From: Lachnospiraceae bacterium
GTDB lineage: Bacteria; Bacillota; Clostridia; Lachnospirales; Lachnospiraceae
Length of the DNA: 64,000 nt
NCBI GenBank assembly: GCA_015057555.1
Contig: SVEC01000004.1
Location: 1 to 64,000, forward strand
Direction of reading: 5' to 3'
Part shown: in pieces, positions 54,842 to 63,833 of the stretch
Numbering within the stretch: position 1 is the first letter of the stretch
Layout: each line of letters opens with the position of its first letter
Notes under the pieces: generated by a model
Told to the model about the DNA's origin: nothing
What the model saw: the letters and a program-made list of their open reading frames with translations, nothing else
Database searches by the model: none
Made by a program: the position numbers and the translations under genes

Positions 54842-56098
54842 ATGTTTTTAACTCAAGCAGATGGACTAATCATGGGTCCCATTTCCAAGCTTCTTGGATT
54901 ATTGTTTAGTGGAATCTATGAATTGTCAAGTAATCTAGGTATAGTAAGTATTGGTTTATCTATCATAATATTTACTATAGTAGTTCGTATGTGTCTGCTT
55001 CCATCTATGTTCAAGCAGACAAGATCATCAAAGATTCAGCAGTTTATACAACCTGAAATCAATAAGATTAACAAAAAATATAGAAACAAAAAAGACCAGG
55101 AATCTATGATGAAGCAGCAGGCTGAGGTCAAAGAGATTCAGAGCAAGTATGGTGTTAATTTAACAGGCGGTTGTCTTGTATCTATTATTCAGATGCCAAT
55201 CTTTTTTGCTCTCTATAATGTTATTCAGAACATACCAGCATATGTTAGTAAGGTTAAGGATTTATACCTTCCTATAGCAAATGCAATTAAAAGTGATAGC
55301 ACAGCTTTTCAGAAGCTTACAGAGTACAAGGAATCAGTTAAGACATTAAATGTTATTAACTTAAATAATAGTGATACCAATACTATTATTGATGTACTTG
55401 CAAAGTTTGATAATGGCTCCTGGGAGGCATACAAGGATTTATTAGGAAATAATGGTGCAGTTGTTGATGCTATTAATAGCAACATGGGCCAGATTACAGA
55501 TGTTTACAGCTTTATAGGTGGTATTAACCTTGCTGAGGCACCTGGATTTGCTCTCACAGCAGCATTTATAATTCCTGTTCTGTCATTGGTATTCCAGTAC
55601 TTAAGTTTAAATGCAACATCTATGCAAAGTTCTGGTGATCCAACAGCAGATGCAACTATGAAGTCTATGAAGACTATGATGAAGGTGTTCCCTCTTATGA
55701 CATTCTTCGTAACTGTTAATGTTCCAGCCGGTGTTGGTTTATACTGGGCTATGGGTTCATTAATAAGCTTTGTTTCATCAAAGTCTATCCATGCATATTT
55801 CAAACATGCAGATATGGAGAAGATTGTTGAGAAGTCTAAGGAAAAGGCAGCGAAGAAGATTGAAAAGCGTAAGGCTTCCGGTAAGAAGACCTTTATGGAA
55901 AAGATGCAGGAGGCAGCTTACGGTCAGCAGGAAAATACCACTCCTTCAAGAAATAGTGTAGCAAGCACTAGCTTGAAGAATTATTCATCATCAACTATGA
56001 AGTCACAAAATAGCGGAGTTAAATATAGAGAGGGTAGTCTTGCTGCTAAGGCAAATGCTCTTCAGAAGTTTAACGATAATAACGGAGGAAAGAACTAG
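54842..56098 (+). CDS. yidC: Membrane protein insertase YidC/SpoIIIJ
   Basis: This 418-residue Gram-positive-type insertase lacks the large periplasmic domain. Five membrane helices form the core, with a positively charged hairpin (MLPSMFKQTRSSKI region) after the second. GGCLVSIIQMPIFFALYNVI and VPAGVGLYWAMGSLISF are conserved helices. A central loop of about 90 residues between helices is longer than usual. The long basic C-terminal tail probably contacts ribosomes. The stop codon overlaps the jag GTG by one base. Confidence 0.95.
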   Translation: MFLTQADGLIMGPISKLLGLLFSGIYELSSNLGIVSIGLSIIIFTIVVRMCLLPSMFKQTRSSKIQQFIQPEINKINKKYRNKKDQESMMKQQAEVKEIQSKYGVNLTGGCLVSIIQMPIFFALYNVIQNIPAYVSKVKDLYLPIANAIKSDSTAFQKLTEYKESVKTLNVINLNNSDTNTIIDVLAKFDNGSWEAYKDLLGNNGAVVDAINSNMGQITDVYSFIGGINLAEAPGFALTAAFIIPVLSLVFQYLSLNATSMQSSGDPTADATMKSMKTMMKVFPLMTFFVTVNVPAGVGLYWAMGSLISFVSSKSIHAYFKHADMEKIVEKSKEKAAKKIEKRKASGKKTFMEKMQEAAYGQQENTTPSRNSVASTSLKNYSSSTMKSQNSGVKYREGSLAAKANALQKFNDNNGGKN

Positions 56099-56724
56099 TG
56101 GAATTTAAAGAGTTCAAAGCTAAGACAGTTGAAGAGGCTCTTACAAATGCTTCTATGGAGTTAGGAGTAGCTAGTACTGAATTAGATTATGAGGTTGTTG
56201 AGAAGGGTTCATCAGGTTTCCTTGGAATCGGAGCTAAGCCTGCAGTTATTAAGGCTAAGAAGAAGGATTCCTTCCTTGATGAAATCCAGACATATCTTGA
56301 TAATCTTTTCAAGGCTATGGAGGTTGAGTCTAAGGTTACTATAGATTATGACAAGGATGAGGGCGTTATGAATATTGATGTTTCTGGTCCTGATATGGGT
56401 ATCTTAATTGGTAAGCGTGGACAGACCTTAGATGCTCTTCAGTATCTCATCAGCTTATTTGTAAATAAGAAGAGTGAGTCTTATATCAGAGTTAAGCTTG
56501 ATACTGAGAACTATCGTCAGAGAAGAAAGGATACTCTTGAGAATCTTGCAAGAAATATTGCTTTCAAGGTTAAGAGAACAAGAAGATCTTTTACATTAGA
56601 GCCAATGAATCCATATGAGAGAAGAATTATTCATTCATCTCTCCAGAATGATAAGTATGTAGCAACTAGAAGTGAGGGCGAGGAGCCATATCGTAAGGTT
56701 GTTGTATATCTTAAGAAGAATTAA
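56098..56724 (+). CDS. khpB: RNA-binding protein Jag/KhpB
   Basis: The 208-residue protein has an N-terminal Jag domain (EFKAKTVEEALTNASMELG, GSSGFLGIGAKPAVIKA), a KH domain (DMGILIGKRGQTLDALQYL) and a C-terminal R3H domain (MNPYERRIIHSSLQND). It binds RNA with KhpA and affects cell-wall and division functions in streptococci. It uses a GTG start overlapping yidC. The transcript ends at the terminator in structured element 3. Confidence 0.95.
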   Translation: MEFKEFKAKTVEEALTNASMELGVASTELDYEVVEKGSSGFLGIGAKPAVIKAKKKDSFLDEIQTYLDNLFKAMEVESKVTIDYDKDEGVMNIDVSGPDMGILIGKRGQTLDALQYLISLFVNKKSESYIRVKLDTENYRQRRKDTLENLARNIAFKVKRTRRSFTLEPMNPYERRIIHSSLQNDKYVATRSEGEEPYRKVVVYLKKN

Positions 56725-56728
56725 AGTT

Positions 56729-56976
56729 ATAGTGAAAGTTGAATCCCCGGTACAGTATTTGTGCCGGGGTTTTTTTTATGTACGATTAGAAAAGAGATGC
56801 ATATATAGTTGTTCTCCCGGTCTGTCTAGGGGATAAAGCTTCGCCGACACTTAAGACGGTCGGCTGCGCTTCACCCCTGCCGCGCCCGGTTTCAAATTTA
56901 TTGGTGCAATTCTCTTTTCTAATCTGTATATCGAAATATCCCGGCACAAATACTGTACCGGGACAACTTTCACTAT
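56729..56976 (+). repeat. Structured palindromic element, copy 3 (after jag)
   Basis: This 248-bp element starts 4 bases after the jag stop, read on the plus strand. The outer repeat ATAGTGAAAGTTG (56729-56741 with 56964-56976) is followed by the terminator arm and its inverted copy. The inner stem is GATTAGAAAAGAGA with TCTCTTTTCTAATC. The central hairpin pairs GCCGAC with GTCGGC around ACTTAAGACG, beside CTGTCTAGGGG and CCCCTGCCGCGCCCGG. A segment TAATCTGTATA before the closing arm is shared with copy 1. It lies at the junction with the inverted mnmE segment. Confidence 0.82.
56745..56777 (+). terminator. jag intrinsic terminator
   Basis: CCCCGGTACA and TGTGCCGGGG (one G-U) form the stem, followed by eight T residues. 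It is the 5' arm of structured element copy 3. Confidence 0.9.
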
Positions 56977-57065
56977 GGCCTCTGGCCATATTAATTCTTT
57001 CAGTATACAATTGACCTTGTGGCACGAAATGCAAAATAATGGCACAAATTGGACTTGATATGATG

Positions 57066-58451
57066 TTACTTTCCCATGCAAAATTCTGAAAAGATTTTGT
57101 TGACTAAGTCGTCTTCTAACTCTTCACCAATTATCTTTCCAAGGGAAGCATAGGCTGCCATAAGGTCGATGGTGAGGAAGTCTTCCCCCATCATAAGTTG
57201 GATGCTTTCAAGGACTTTGTTTAGACTTTCTCTTGTTTCATAGAGCAGAGCCTTATGTCTTTGGTTTGTGATGTATATTTCGTCGTTGTAATTTAATTCG
57301 TTGTTAAAGAACATTTCTTTTAGGAGGGTGTGTAGGTTTTCCTTGCCTGTGCCCTCCTTTGCTGATATTTCAAGGATTTTTGTATTTATGGTGTTAGTTA
57401 TCAACACTTTATCCACAACAGTTTCCAGGTCGTTTTTATTGATAAGAGATATGGTCTTTTTGTTCTTTATTTTATCCATTATATTGAAATCGTTTTCATC
57501 TAGTGTGGTGGTTCCATCAACGATATATAGGATAAGGTCTGCATCATCGATAGAGGCTATTGCCTTGTCCACTCCGATTTTCTCTACAGTATCAGATGTA
57601 GTACGGATTCCTGCGGTGTCCACTATATTTAGTGTAATACCGTCTATATTGATATATTCCTCAAGAGTGTCTCTAGTGGTACCTTCAATGTCCGTAACTA
57701 TGGCTCTCTCTTCACCTAAAAGCATGTTTAAAACAGAGGATTTTCCAGCATTTGGACGTCCTACTATGGCAGTCCTTATACCCTCTTTGATAATACGTCC
57801 GTCAGAGCTTGATTTTATTAGCTTTTCCACAGTTATCAACATGTTATCCACAACATCTTCTAATTGCTGTGGAAATTCATCTAAGGAGTAGTTTTCAGGG
57901 TCATCAAGGGCTGATTCTATATAGGCTATGTTATATAAAAGCTTCTCTCTCATATTCTTAATTAGCTTAGTTAGTTCACCTGAAAGTTGTTTAAGAGAGG
58001 ACTTTGCTGCCATATCATTTTTAGCATGAATTAAATCCATAACAGATTCTGCCTGGGACATATCTATACGTCCGTTTAAGAAGGCACGCTTCGTAAATTC
58101 TCCTGGTTCTGCAGGTCTTGCTCCAAGTCTAATAATCAAATCAAAGATTCTTTTTAATACAGTTATTCCACCATGACAGTCAAGCTCCACCACCTCCTCT
58201 GCAGTGTAGGTTCCAGGAGCACGCATAACAAGTGCAATTGCCTCGTCGTAGATTTCTCCCTCGTAGCTTATTACACCGTAAGCTGCAGTGTAGGTTTCCA
58301 TAGTAGCTATGGATTTGTTTTTATTCTTAGGGATGAAAAGCTTGTCTGCAATAGATAAGGCTTCATCACCACTTATTCTAATTATTCCAATGCCAGAATT
58401 GCCCATTCCTGTGGCAATGGCTGCGATTGTGTCTTTCATTTTTACCTCCAA
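57066..58451 (-). CDS. mnmE: tRNA modification GTPase MnmE
   Basis: The 461-residue GTPase works with MnmG to form (carboxymethyl)aminomethyl-uridine at tRNA wobble positions. It has the N-terminal folate-binding domain (DTIAAIATGMGNSGIGIIRI), the inserted G domain (GRPNAGKSSVLNMLLGE, DIEGTTRDT, DTAGIRT, NKND) and the terminal CMGK motif. TTTTGGAGGTAAAA precedes the start. It is on the minus strand although its usual neighbours jag, mnmG and rsmG are on the plus strand. It follows a fic gene by 17 bases and is probably cotranscribed with it. Confidence 0.97.
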   Translation of the reverse strand: MEVKMKDTIAAIATGMGNSGIGIIRISGDEALSIADKLFIPKNKNKSIATMETYTAAYGVISYEGEIYDEAIALVMRAPGTYTAEEVVELDCHGGITVLKRIFDLIIRLGARPAEPGEFTKRAFLNGRIDMSQAESVMDLIHAKNDMAAKSSLKQLSGELTKLIKNMREKLLYNIAYIESALDDPENYSLDEFPQQLEDVVDNMLITVEKLIKSSSDGRIIKEGIRTAIVGRPNAGKSSVLNMLLGEERAIVTDIEGTTRDTLEEYINIDGITLNIVDTAGIRTTSDTVEKIGVDKAIASIDDADLILYIVDGTTTLDENDFNIMDKIKNKKTISLINKNDLETVVDKVLITNTINTKILEISAKEGTGKENLHTLLKEMFFNNELNYNDEIYITNQRHKALLYETRESLNKVLESIQLMMGEDFLTIDLMAAYASLGKIIGEELEDDLVNKIFSEFCMGK

Positions 58452-58468
58452 AATAAAAATAGGTTAAT

Positions 58469-59407
58469 TTAAAAATTTCTCCAGCATTTATCTCGTAGAA
58501 AAGCTCTTATAATGTCTAAAGAAGCACCTTCATAATATTCCACTAGTAACTTTTTAAATTCTGGTACTTCCTTTTCGGGTATTACTAGGAATCCATTTCC
58601 TCCAGCTATTAAATAATGATTTGCAAATATTACAGAAGACCTTTTATTACCATCTTTAAATATTTGTGTTTTCATACAATACATACATAATTCAATAGCT
58701 ATGTCTATAGGTTCTTTGTCTTGATTTTTAATTTTATCAATCATTTCCATAACTACAGATTCTATTGGTAGAGGTGGTATATAGCTAGTTCCACCAATTT
58801 GTACAGGTATGCCTCGGATACGTCCTCCATCATAGAAAAATCCTTCGTTGACTAATTTTGCAATGTGACATAGCATATAGTAGTTGCTTTCACTTTGTAT
58901 TACATCTTTATCTAAAATAAATTCCCATGCGTGTTTCAAATTGAGAATCTTTTGTACATCTGTGGCAGACATACCGTTTACCTGTCCATTCTCAATGATA
59001 TCTTCTGTTTGTGGAAAGGATGTCGCTACACCTTCTAAAACAGCTTGGTCATAGATATTTGATTTCATATTTGCTCTGGCAAAATCTAAGTTTTGCAATA
59101 CCCTATTGGAAAGCTCTTTATCCTCATAACCAAGATTTAATAATTCTTTGTTAATTTGGCGAATAGATTTATTTAAATCTTTTCTTTCTCTGGCATTACG
59201 AAGTAGCAACTGGTACAAATCATCTGAATATACATCCACATAAGTAGATGTTAGTTTACCCGCTACCCTTTTTCTAATATATAAATATTTAATTCCACTT
59301 ACCTCTTTGATTTCAGGATTACCATCATAAGGCATCAGATTAAGTCTTGCTTGTATGTCTGCCTTTTGTTGTAGTAATTCTTGGATATCTGTGTAGCTTG
59401 CACCCAT
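58469..59407 (-). CDS. Fic-domain protein with altered active-site histidine
   Basis: The 312-residue protein has an N-terminal helical region and a central Fic fold. The Fic loop near residue 250 reads TQIFKDGNKRSS. The canonical H-x-F-x-(D/E)-G-N-(G/K)-R has its histidine replaced by Gln, while the phosphate-binding DGNKR is intact. Fic enzymes AMPylate or otherwise modify target proteins; loss of His may reduce activity or indicate a different reaction or a regulatory role. Four 14-bp operator-like repeats lie upstream. It separates mnmE from mnmG, whose genes are normally adjacent. Confidence 0.85.
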   Translation of the reverse strand: MGASYTDIQELLQQKADIQARLNLMPYDGNPEIKEVSGIKYLYIRKRVAGKLTSTYVDVYSDDLYQLLLRNARERKDLNKSIRQINKELLNLGYEDKELSNRVLQNLDFARANMKSNIYDQAVLEGVATSFPQTEDIIENGQVNGMSATDVQKILNLKHAWEFILDKDVIQSESNYYMLCHIAKLVNEGFFYDGGRIRGIPVQIGGTSYIPPLPIESVVMEMIDKIKNQDKEPIDIAIELCMYCMKTQIFKDGNKRSSVIFANHYLIAGGNGFLVIPEKEVPEFKKLLVEYYEGASLDIIRAFLRDKCWRNF

Positions 59408-59423
59408 ATATATAACACCTCTT

Positions 59424-59527
59424 TTTAGGGAACTTTTATGATAATTATTATAACCAAAAGTTCCCTAAATATCAATAAAAATTTAGGGAACTTTTTAATT
59501 GTATTTCGCAACTAAAAGTTCCCTAAA
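59424..59527 (-). promoter_or_regulatory. Two tandem palindromes (four TTTAGGGAACTTTT copies) upstream of fic
   Basis: The 14-mer TTTAGGGAACTTTT occurs at 59424-59437 (+), 59456-59469 (complement), 59482-59495 (+) and 59514-59527 (complement). Start-to-start distances are 32, 26 and 32 bases. The alternating orientation gives two inverted-repeat operators within 120 bases of the fic start. This suggests cooperative repression, possibly by Fic itself or an unlinked partner. Confidence 0.7.
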
Positions 59528-59679
59528 ATATCTTTATATTCTATACTGCCCTTAGATGAATATAACCTTATTAATAATAGTATAACTTTAATGAATATAA
59601 CTATATTTTTTTCATAGGTGCTCCTTTATTTTATATTTATAGTAAACATTATATCTGCATATTTATATTCGTTACCAGG
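59528..59679. other. AT-rich intergenic stretch
   Basis: Very AT-rich; no gene, terminator or further operator copy was seen between the fic operators and the small frame at 59680. Confidence 0.3.
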
Positions 59680-59946
59680 CTAAAATTCAAGTTCAACATC
59701 GGATACAGTATAATTGCCTACACCGTCTATGTTGATTATAGTTTGATATACAAGTACTAGCTCGGGTCTTTTGCTAGTAAAATTATATACATTAAGAGTA
59801 TTAAAGGATTCCTTGCTAGGTATAGACATCATTAAAAAAATGATTGAAAACAAAAATAATATTCTTGAATAATGCTTAACATATTTTCTTGATATTTCAT
59901 TCCAGTTCCAGTATTTCCACATAATTTGTACCCTTTTTTTTTCCAC
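59680..59946 (-). CDS. Possible small membrane-anchored protein
   Basis: The frame begins with GTG (or an internal ATG at MWKYWNWNEI, nine codons in), has one hydrophobic helix (ILFLFSIIFLMMSIP, about 30-45) and a short outer domain ending TIINIDGVGNYTVSDVELEF. The RBS is weak. Composition is protein-like, but no family is recognised, so it may be a remnant or a genuine small gene. Confidence 0.4.
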   Translation of the reverse strand: MEKKRVQIMWKYWNWNEISRKYVKHYSRILFLFSIIFLMMSIPSKESFNTLNVYNFTSKRPELVLVYQTIINIDGVGNYTVSDVELEF

Positions 59947-60048
59947 ATTTACTTTTAGAGTGTAAGTTAACTAACTACAAAAATAAATTAATTATAAATT
60001 GATGTATAGAATATATTATTTATACGATAATCACCCTATAATTTATGG

Positions 60049-60076
60049 TTGCAACAATGAAATTATTTGTTAAAAT
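60049..60076 (+). promoter_or_regulatory. Possible mnmG promoter
   Basis: TTGCAA (60049-60054) and TAAAAT (60071-60076) at 16-bp spacing, 38 bases before the mnmG start. A separate promoter is needed because the upstream gene is divergent. Confidence 0.5.
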
Positions 60077-60114
60077 AGAGAATAGTGATTTTTACAAAAT
60101 GAAAGGACAAGGCT

Positions 60115-62031
60115 ATGGCAGTTAATTCATACATTCAGGAAGAATTTGATATTGTAGTTGTTGGAGCAGGTCATGCTGGCTGTGAGGCAGCACTGGCTGC
60201 GGCAAGACTTGGATTTAAAACAATTTTATTTACTATAAGTATGGACAGTGTTGCTCTCATGCCTTGTAACCCAAATATTGGTGGTAGCTCCAAGGGACAC
60301 TTAGTTAGAGAGATTGATGCCTTAGGTGGAGAGATGGGTAAAAATATTGATAAGACCTACATCCAGTCTAAGATGTTAAATGTTTCTAAGGGTCCTGCAG
60401 TACATTCTCTTCGCGCCCAGGCAGATAAGGTGGAGTATACCAAGCACATGAGACTTACTCTTCAAAATACTGAAAACCTTACTTTAAGACAGGCTGAGGT
60501 TACAGAGCTTTTGTATGAGGAAGTATCACAGGAAGATAGTACTAAGAGAATTATCAGGGGAGTTAAAACCTTCTCCGGCGCAACCTACCTTGCTAAGGCA
60601 GTTGTTCTTTGTACAGGAACCTACCTTAAGGCTAGATGTATCTACGGAGATGTGGTTAATCACACTGGTCCTAATGGTCTTCAGGCGGCAAATGGTCTGT
60701 CAGATTCCATGAGTGATGCTGGAATTTTCATAAGAAGATTTAAGACTGGTACTCCTGCTCGTCTTGATAAGAAGACCATAGATTTCTCAAAGATGGAAGA
60801 GCAAAAGGGTGATGAGAGAATTGTTCCATTCTCATTTACCAACACTGAGGAGGATATTAAGAGAGACCAGATATCATGCTGGCTCACTTATACTAACGAG
60901 GAGACTCATAAGATTATCAAGGACAACATAGATCGTTCACCTTTATTCTCAGGCTTTATCGAGGGAACAGGTCCTAGATACTGTCCGTCCATAGAGGATA
61001 AGGTAATGAAGTTTCCAGACAAGAATCGCCACCAGCTTTTCATCGAGCCGGAGGGTGAATTTACAAATGAAATGTACATGGGTGGTATGTCATCTTCACT
61101 TCCGGAGGATGTTCAGTATGCTATGATTAGAACAGTTCCGGGACTTGAAAATGTTACTATTATTAGAAATGCATACGCTATCGAATACGACTGTATCAAT
61201 GCAGTTAATCTTGATGCGTCATTAGAATTTAAGAATTTCGCAGGTCTTTTTTCAGCAGGTCAGCTTAACGGTAGCTCAGGCTATGAGGAGGCTGCTGCCC
61301 AGGGACTTATGGCAGGTATCAATGCGGCTAGAAAGCTTCAAGGTAAGGAGCCTGTTGTACTTGATCGCTCACAGGCTTACATCGGAGTTCTTATAGATGA
61401 CCTTGTTACTAAGGAAACCTTTGAGCCATATAGAATGATGACTTCAAGAGCTGAGTACAGATTACTATTAAGACAGGATAATGCAGATCTAAGACTTACT
61501 GATATAGGTCACGAAATCGGTCTTATAGATGAGGATAGATATAAGGCATTTTGTACTAAGAGAAATCAGATAAATGATGAGATTGCCAGAGTCTCAGAAA
61601 TTATGGTGGGAGCTAACAAGAAGGTTCAGGAGTTCCTTGAGGCTCATAATTCAACACCTCTTAAGACTGCTGCCTCATTGGCAGAGCTTATTAGAAGACC
61701 AGAGCTTGATTATGAGAAGTTAGTAGACCTTGACCCAGATAGAGAGTTAATTGGTTTTCTCTCACCAGAGGTCATAGAGCAGATAAACATAGACATTAAG
61801 TACGAGGGATATATAACCAGACAAAAACAGCAGGTTGAACATTTTAAAAAGATGGAGAAAAAGAAAATCCCTGCTGACATAAACTATGATGATGTGTCAA
61901 ATCTTCGTAAGGAAGCAAGGCAAAAGCTTGCTCAGGTAAGACCTGCATCCTTAGGACAGGCCTCAAGAATATCAGGAGTGTCGCCGGCAGATGTATCAGT
62001 TTTAATGATATACCTGACAGCTAAGAACTAA
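60115..62031 (+). CDS. mnmG: tRNA uridine-5-carboxymethylaminomethyl modification enzyme MnmG
   Basis: The 638-residue FAD protein is the partner of MnmE. The FAD-binding [17 protein letters not shown] is at the N-terminus, followed by [21 protein letters not shown], the glycine-rich family signature [17 protein letters not shown], and the C-terminal helical domain that binds MnmE. GAAAGGACAAGGCT precedes the ATG. It is 11 bases upstream of rsmG. Confidence 0.97.
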   Translation: MAVNSYIQEEFDIVVVGAGHAGCEAALAAARLGFKTILFTISMDSVALMPCNPNIGGSSKGHLVREIDALGGEMGKNIDKTYIQSKMLNVSKGPAVHSLRAQADKVEYTKHMRLTLQNTENLTLRQAEVTELLYEEVSQEDSTKRIIRGVKTFSGATYLAKAVVLCTGTYLKARCIYGDVVNHTGPNGLQAANGLSDSMSDAGIFIRRFKTGTPARLDKKTIDFSKMEEQKGDERIVPFSFTNTEEDIKRDQISCWLTYTNEETHKIIKDNIDRSPLFSGFIEGTGPRYCPSIEDKVMKFPDKNRHQLFIEPEGEFTNEMYMGGMSSSLPEDVQYAMIRTVPGLENVTIIRNAYAIEYDCINAVNLDASLEFKNFAGLFSAGQLNGSSGYEEAAAQGLMAGINAARKLQGKEPVVLDRSQAYIGVLIDDLVTKETFEPYRMMTSRAEYRLLLRQDNADLRLTDIGHEIGLIDEDRYKAFCTKRNQINDEIARVSEIMVGANKKVQEFLEAHNSTPLKTAASLAELIRRPELDYEKLVDLDPDRELIGFLSPEVIEQINIDIKYEGYITRQKQQVEHFKKMEKKKIPADINYDDVSNLRKEARQKLAQVRPASLGQASRISGVSPADVSVLMIYLTAKN

Positions 62032-62042
62032 TAGGAGAAAAT

Positions 62043-62756
62043 ATGGAAAGATTAAGTAAGTATGTTGAGGAGCTGACAGGAAGTCCACTATCAGAACTTC
62101 AGCTTCAGCAATTTGAAACCTACTATGACATGTTAATAGAGACCAACAAGGTTATGAACCTAACAGCCATAACTGATAGAGAAGAGGTAATTCTTAAGCA
62201 TTTTATGGACAGTGTTGCATTAGCCGGTTATTATGACATTAAGGATAAGGCTCTTAAGGTTATAGATGTGGGAACGGGAGCAGGCTTTCCAGGAATTCCT
62301 CTTAAGATAGCATTTCCTAAGCTTAAGGTTACCCTGTTTGATTCTCTTAATAAGAGAATTAAATTTCTTCAGAGTGTTATAGATGAATTAGACTTAAAGG
62401 ACTGTGAAGCCATTCATGGCAGAGCAGAGGAAGGTGGTCGCAATAAAGCTATGCGAGAAGCCTATGATTTAGTTGTATCAAGAGCAGTGGCAAATATGTC
62501 AGTTCTTGCGGAGTACACTCTTCCATTTGTTAAGGAGGGAGGATATTTTATCCCATACAAAACTCTTACTGTAGATGAAGAGCTTGATGCTGGTAAGAAA
62601 GCCATATCTATGCTGGGTGGTAAATTAGAAAAAGTAGAAAAGCTTACACTTCCTGATTCAGACATAGGAAGAAGCTTTGTATTTGTTAAAAAGATAAAAG
62701 CTACCCCAAAGGCATATCCAAGAAAAGCCGGGACAGCAAGCAAACAGCCCCTTTAA
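62043..62756 (+). CDS. rsmG: 16S rRNA m7G527 methyltransferase RsmG
   Basis: The 237-residue SAM-dependent methyltransferase has VIDVGTGAGFPGIPLKIAFP (motif I), VTLFDSLNKRIKFLQ and DLVVSRAVANMSVLAEYTLP. It methylates the 530 loop of 16S rRNA; loss gives low-level streptomycin resistance in other bacteria. The last codons and stop lie inside the stem of the transcript's terminator. Confidence 0.96.
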   Translation: MERLSKYVEELTGSPLSELQLQQFETYYDMLIETNKVMNLTAITDREEVILKHFMDSVALAGYYDIKDKALKVIDVGTGAGFPGIPLKIAFPKLKVTLFDSLNKRIKFLQSVIDELDLKDCEAIHGRAEEGGRNKAMREAYDLVVSRAVANMSVLAEYTLPFVKEGGYFIPYKTLTVDEELDAGKKAISMLGGKLEKVEKLTLPDSDIGRSFVFVKKIKATPKAYPRKAGTASKQPL

Positions 62757-62770
62757 TAAAGGGGCTGTTT
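62742..62770 (+). terminator. Terminator overlapping the rsmG stop codon
   Basis: AAACAGCCCCTTT and AAAGGGGCTGTTT form a 13-bp stem with loop AAT; the rsmG TAA (62754-62756) lies at its apex. T residues follow on the plus strand. Confidence 0.85.
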
Positions 62771-62829
62771 TACTTATGTGAGCTAATGATGCTCTATACG
62801 AAATATTGAAGTCAAAATATAAAAATATA

Positions 62830-63810
62830 TTAGGTTGCATCAGCCTCAGGGATTACTATGTCATCTCCCTTGTGACGCTTTTGTTGTCTTCTAAGTCTTA
62901 ATTCTTCCTGTCGTTGTCTTATATTTTCCAGTCCAAGCTTGTCCGTAGGAAGGACAGTCTTGATAGCAAAATATTTGAAATCTCTGTTTTGCTTAATCTT
63001 AATCTTACTTATCATAAGACCATGGTACCAGCATTTGCACACGCTAATGTATGTATTAGGAGTATGAGTGAACCATTTGATTTTCTTGGCAGCTTTTTTA
63101 CCACATTTGTAGCAACGCATAGTGGCAAGCTCCTTGTCCATCATAATATCCTTCTTATCATCAAACTCTCTGGATATATGTTCCATGTAATGCTTGTGGT
63201 AGGATATTATCTCATCTTCCTTTGCTTTAGGATTATTGTACACATCGTAGCTATATCGGTCTGTCAAATCTCTAGGATGTATCTTCGCTAGAACCTGTGC
63301 TGTATAGTAAGCGTCATTTACTGCTGAATGGAAGGGTCTGTCTATGTCTATGGATAGATTTGTAACCGCCTTTTCCAGCTTAACCACGCTTCCGTCCTTT
63401 TCCTTTAGGTCTGTATATATCTGCTGGACATTATAGAATTTTAATGGAGCTTCTAATGGCTTCATATAATAGTAATCCATATTGTTCTGTAGATAATATA
63501 AATCCATAGGACCCCAAGTACAGAAAATAAAATCCTCTGTGCCACACCATTTTATAAAGTCTCTACATACCATATCAAATGGTTTGCCAGTCTTTAAATC
63601 CTTCTCATCATAATTAAGGATGCTTCTAATATGTGGTTGCAGCTTTTTATATAGCTTAGGTCGTATTAGATTAGAGAAGCTATCTATAATATTAAATTTT
63701 GAATCCAGTTTAACTGCGCCAATCTCGATTATTTCAAAGGGCATACGAGGATTTTCTGTAAATCCTCCATAGCTTTGATTCCACTCAAGATCGAAAACTA
63801 TGTAGTTCAT
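62830..63810 (-). CDS. DEDDh 3'-5' exonuclease with C-terminal zinc-finger-like region
   Basis: The 326-residue protein starts with YIVFDLEWNQSY (D-x-E of Exo I) and has CTWGPMDLYYLQNN (second Asp) and RPFHSAVNDAYYTAQVL (H-x4-D), complete for a DnaQ/KapD-type exonuclease. The C-terminal third has MRCYKCGKKA and SVCKCWYH, four cysteines that could bind zinc, and a basic tail (RLRRQQKRHKG). It probably degrades RNA or DNA 3' ends. It is distantly related in type to the 1191-1826 protein and converges on rsmG. Confidence 0.8.
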   Translation of the reverse strand: MNYIVFDLEWNQSYGGFTENPRMPFEIIEIGAVKLDSKFNIIDSFSNLIRPKLYKKLQPHIRSILNYDEKDLKTGKPFDMVCRDFIKWCGTEDFIFCTWGPMDLYYLQNNMDYYYMKPLEAPLKFYNVQQIYTDLKEKDGSVVKLEKAVTNLSIDIDRPFHSAVNDAYYTAQVLAKIHPRDLTDRYSYDVYNNPKAKEDEIISYHKHYMEHISREFDDKKDIMMDKELATMRCYKCGKKAAKKIKWFTHTPNTYISVCKCWYHGLMISKIKIKQNRDFKYFAIKTVLPTDKLGLENIRQRQEELRLRRQQKRHKGDDIVIPEADAT

Positions 63811-63833
63811 ATTATGTACCTTAATTAAATTAT

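Noticed and set aside
57301-57891. 196-residue plus-strand frame inside mnmE
   Set aside because: Antisense shadow of the well-supported mnmE coding sequence, with Ser/Ile-rich composition and no RBS.
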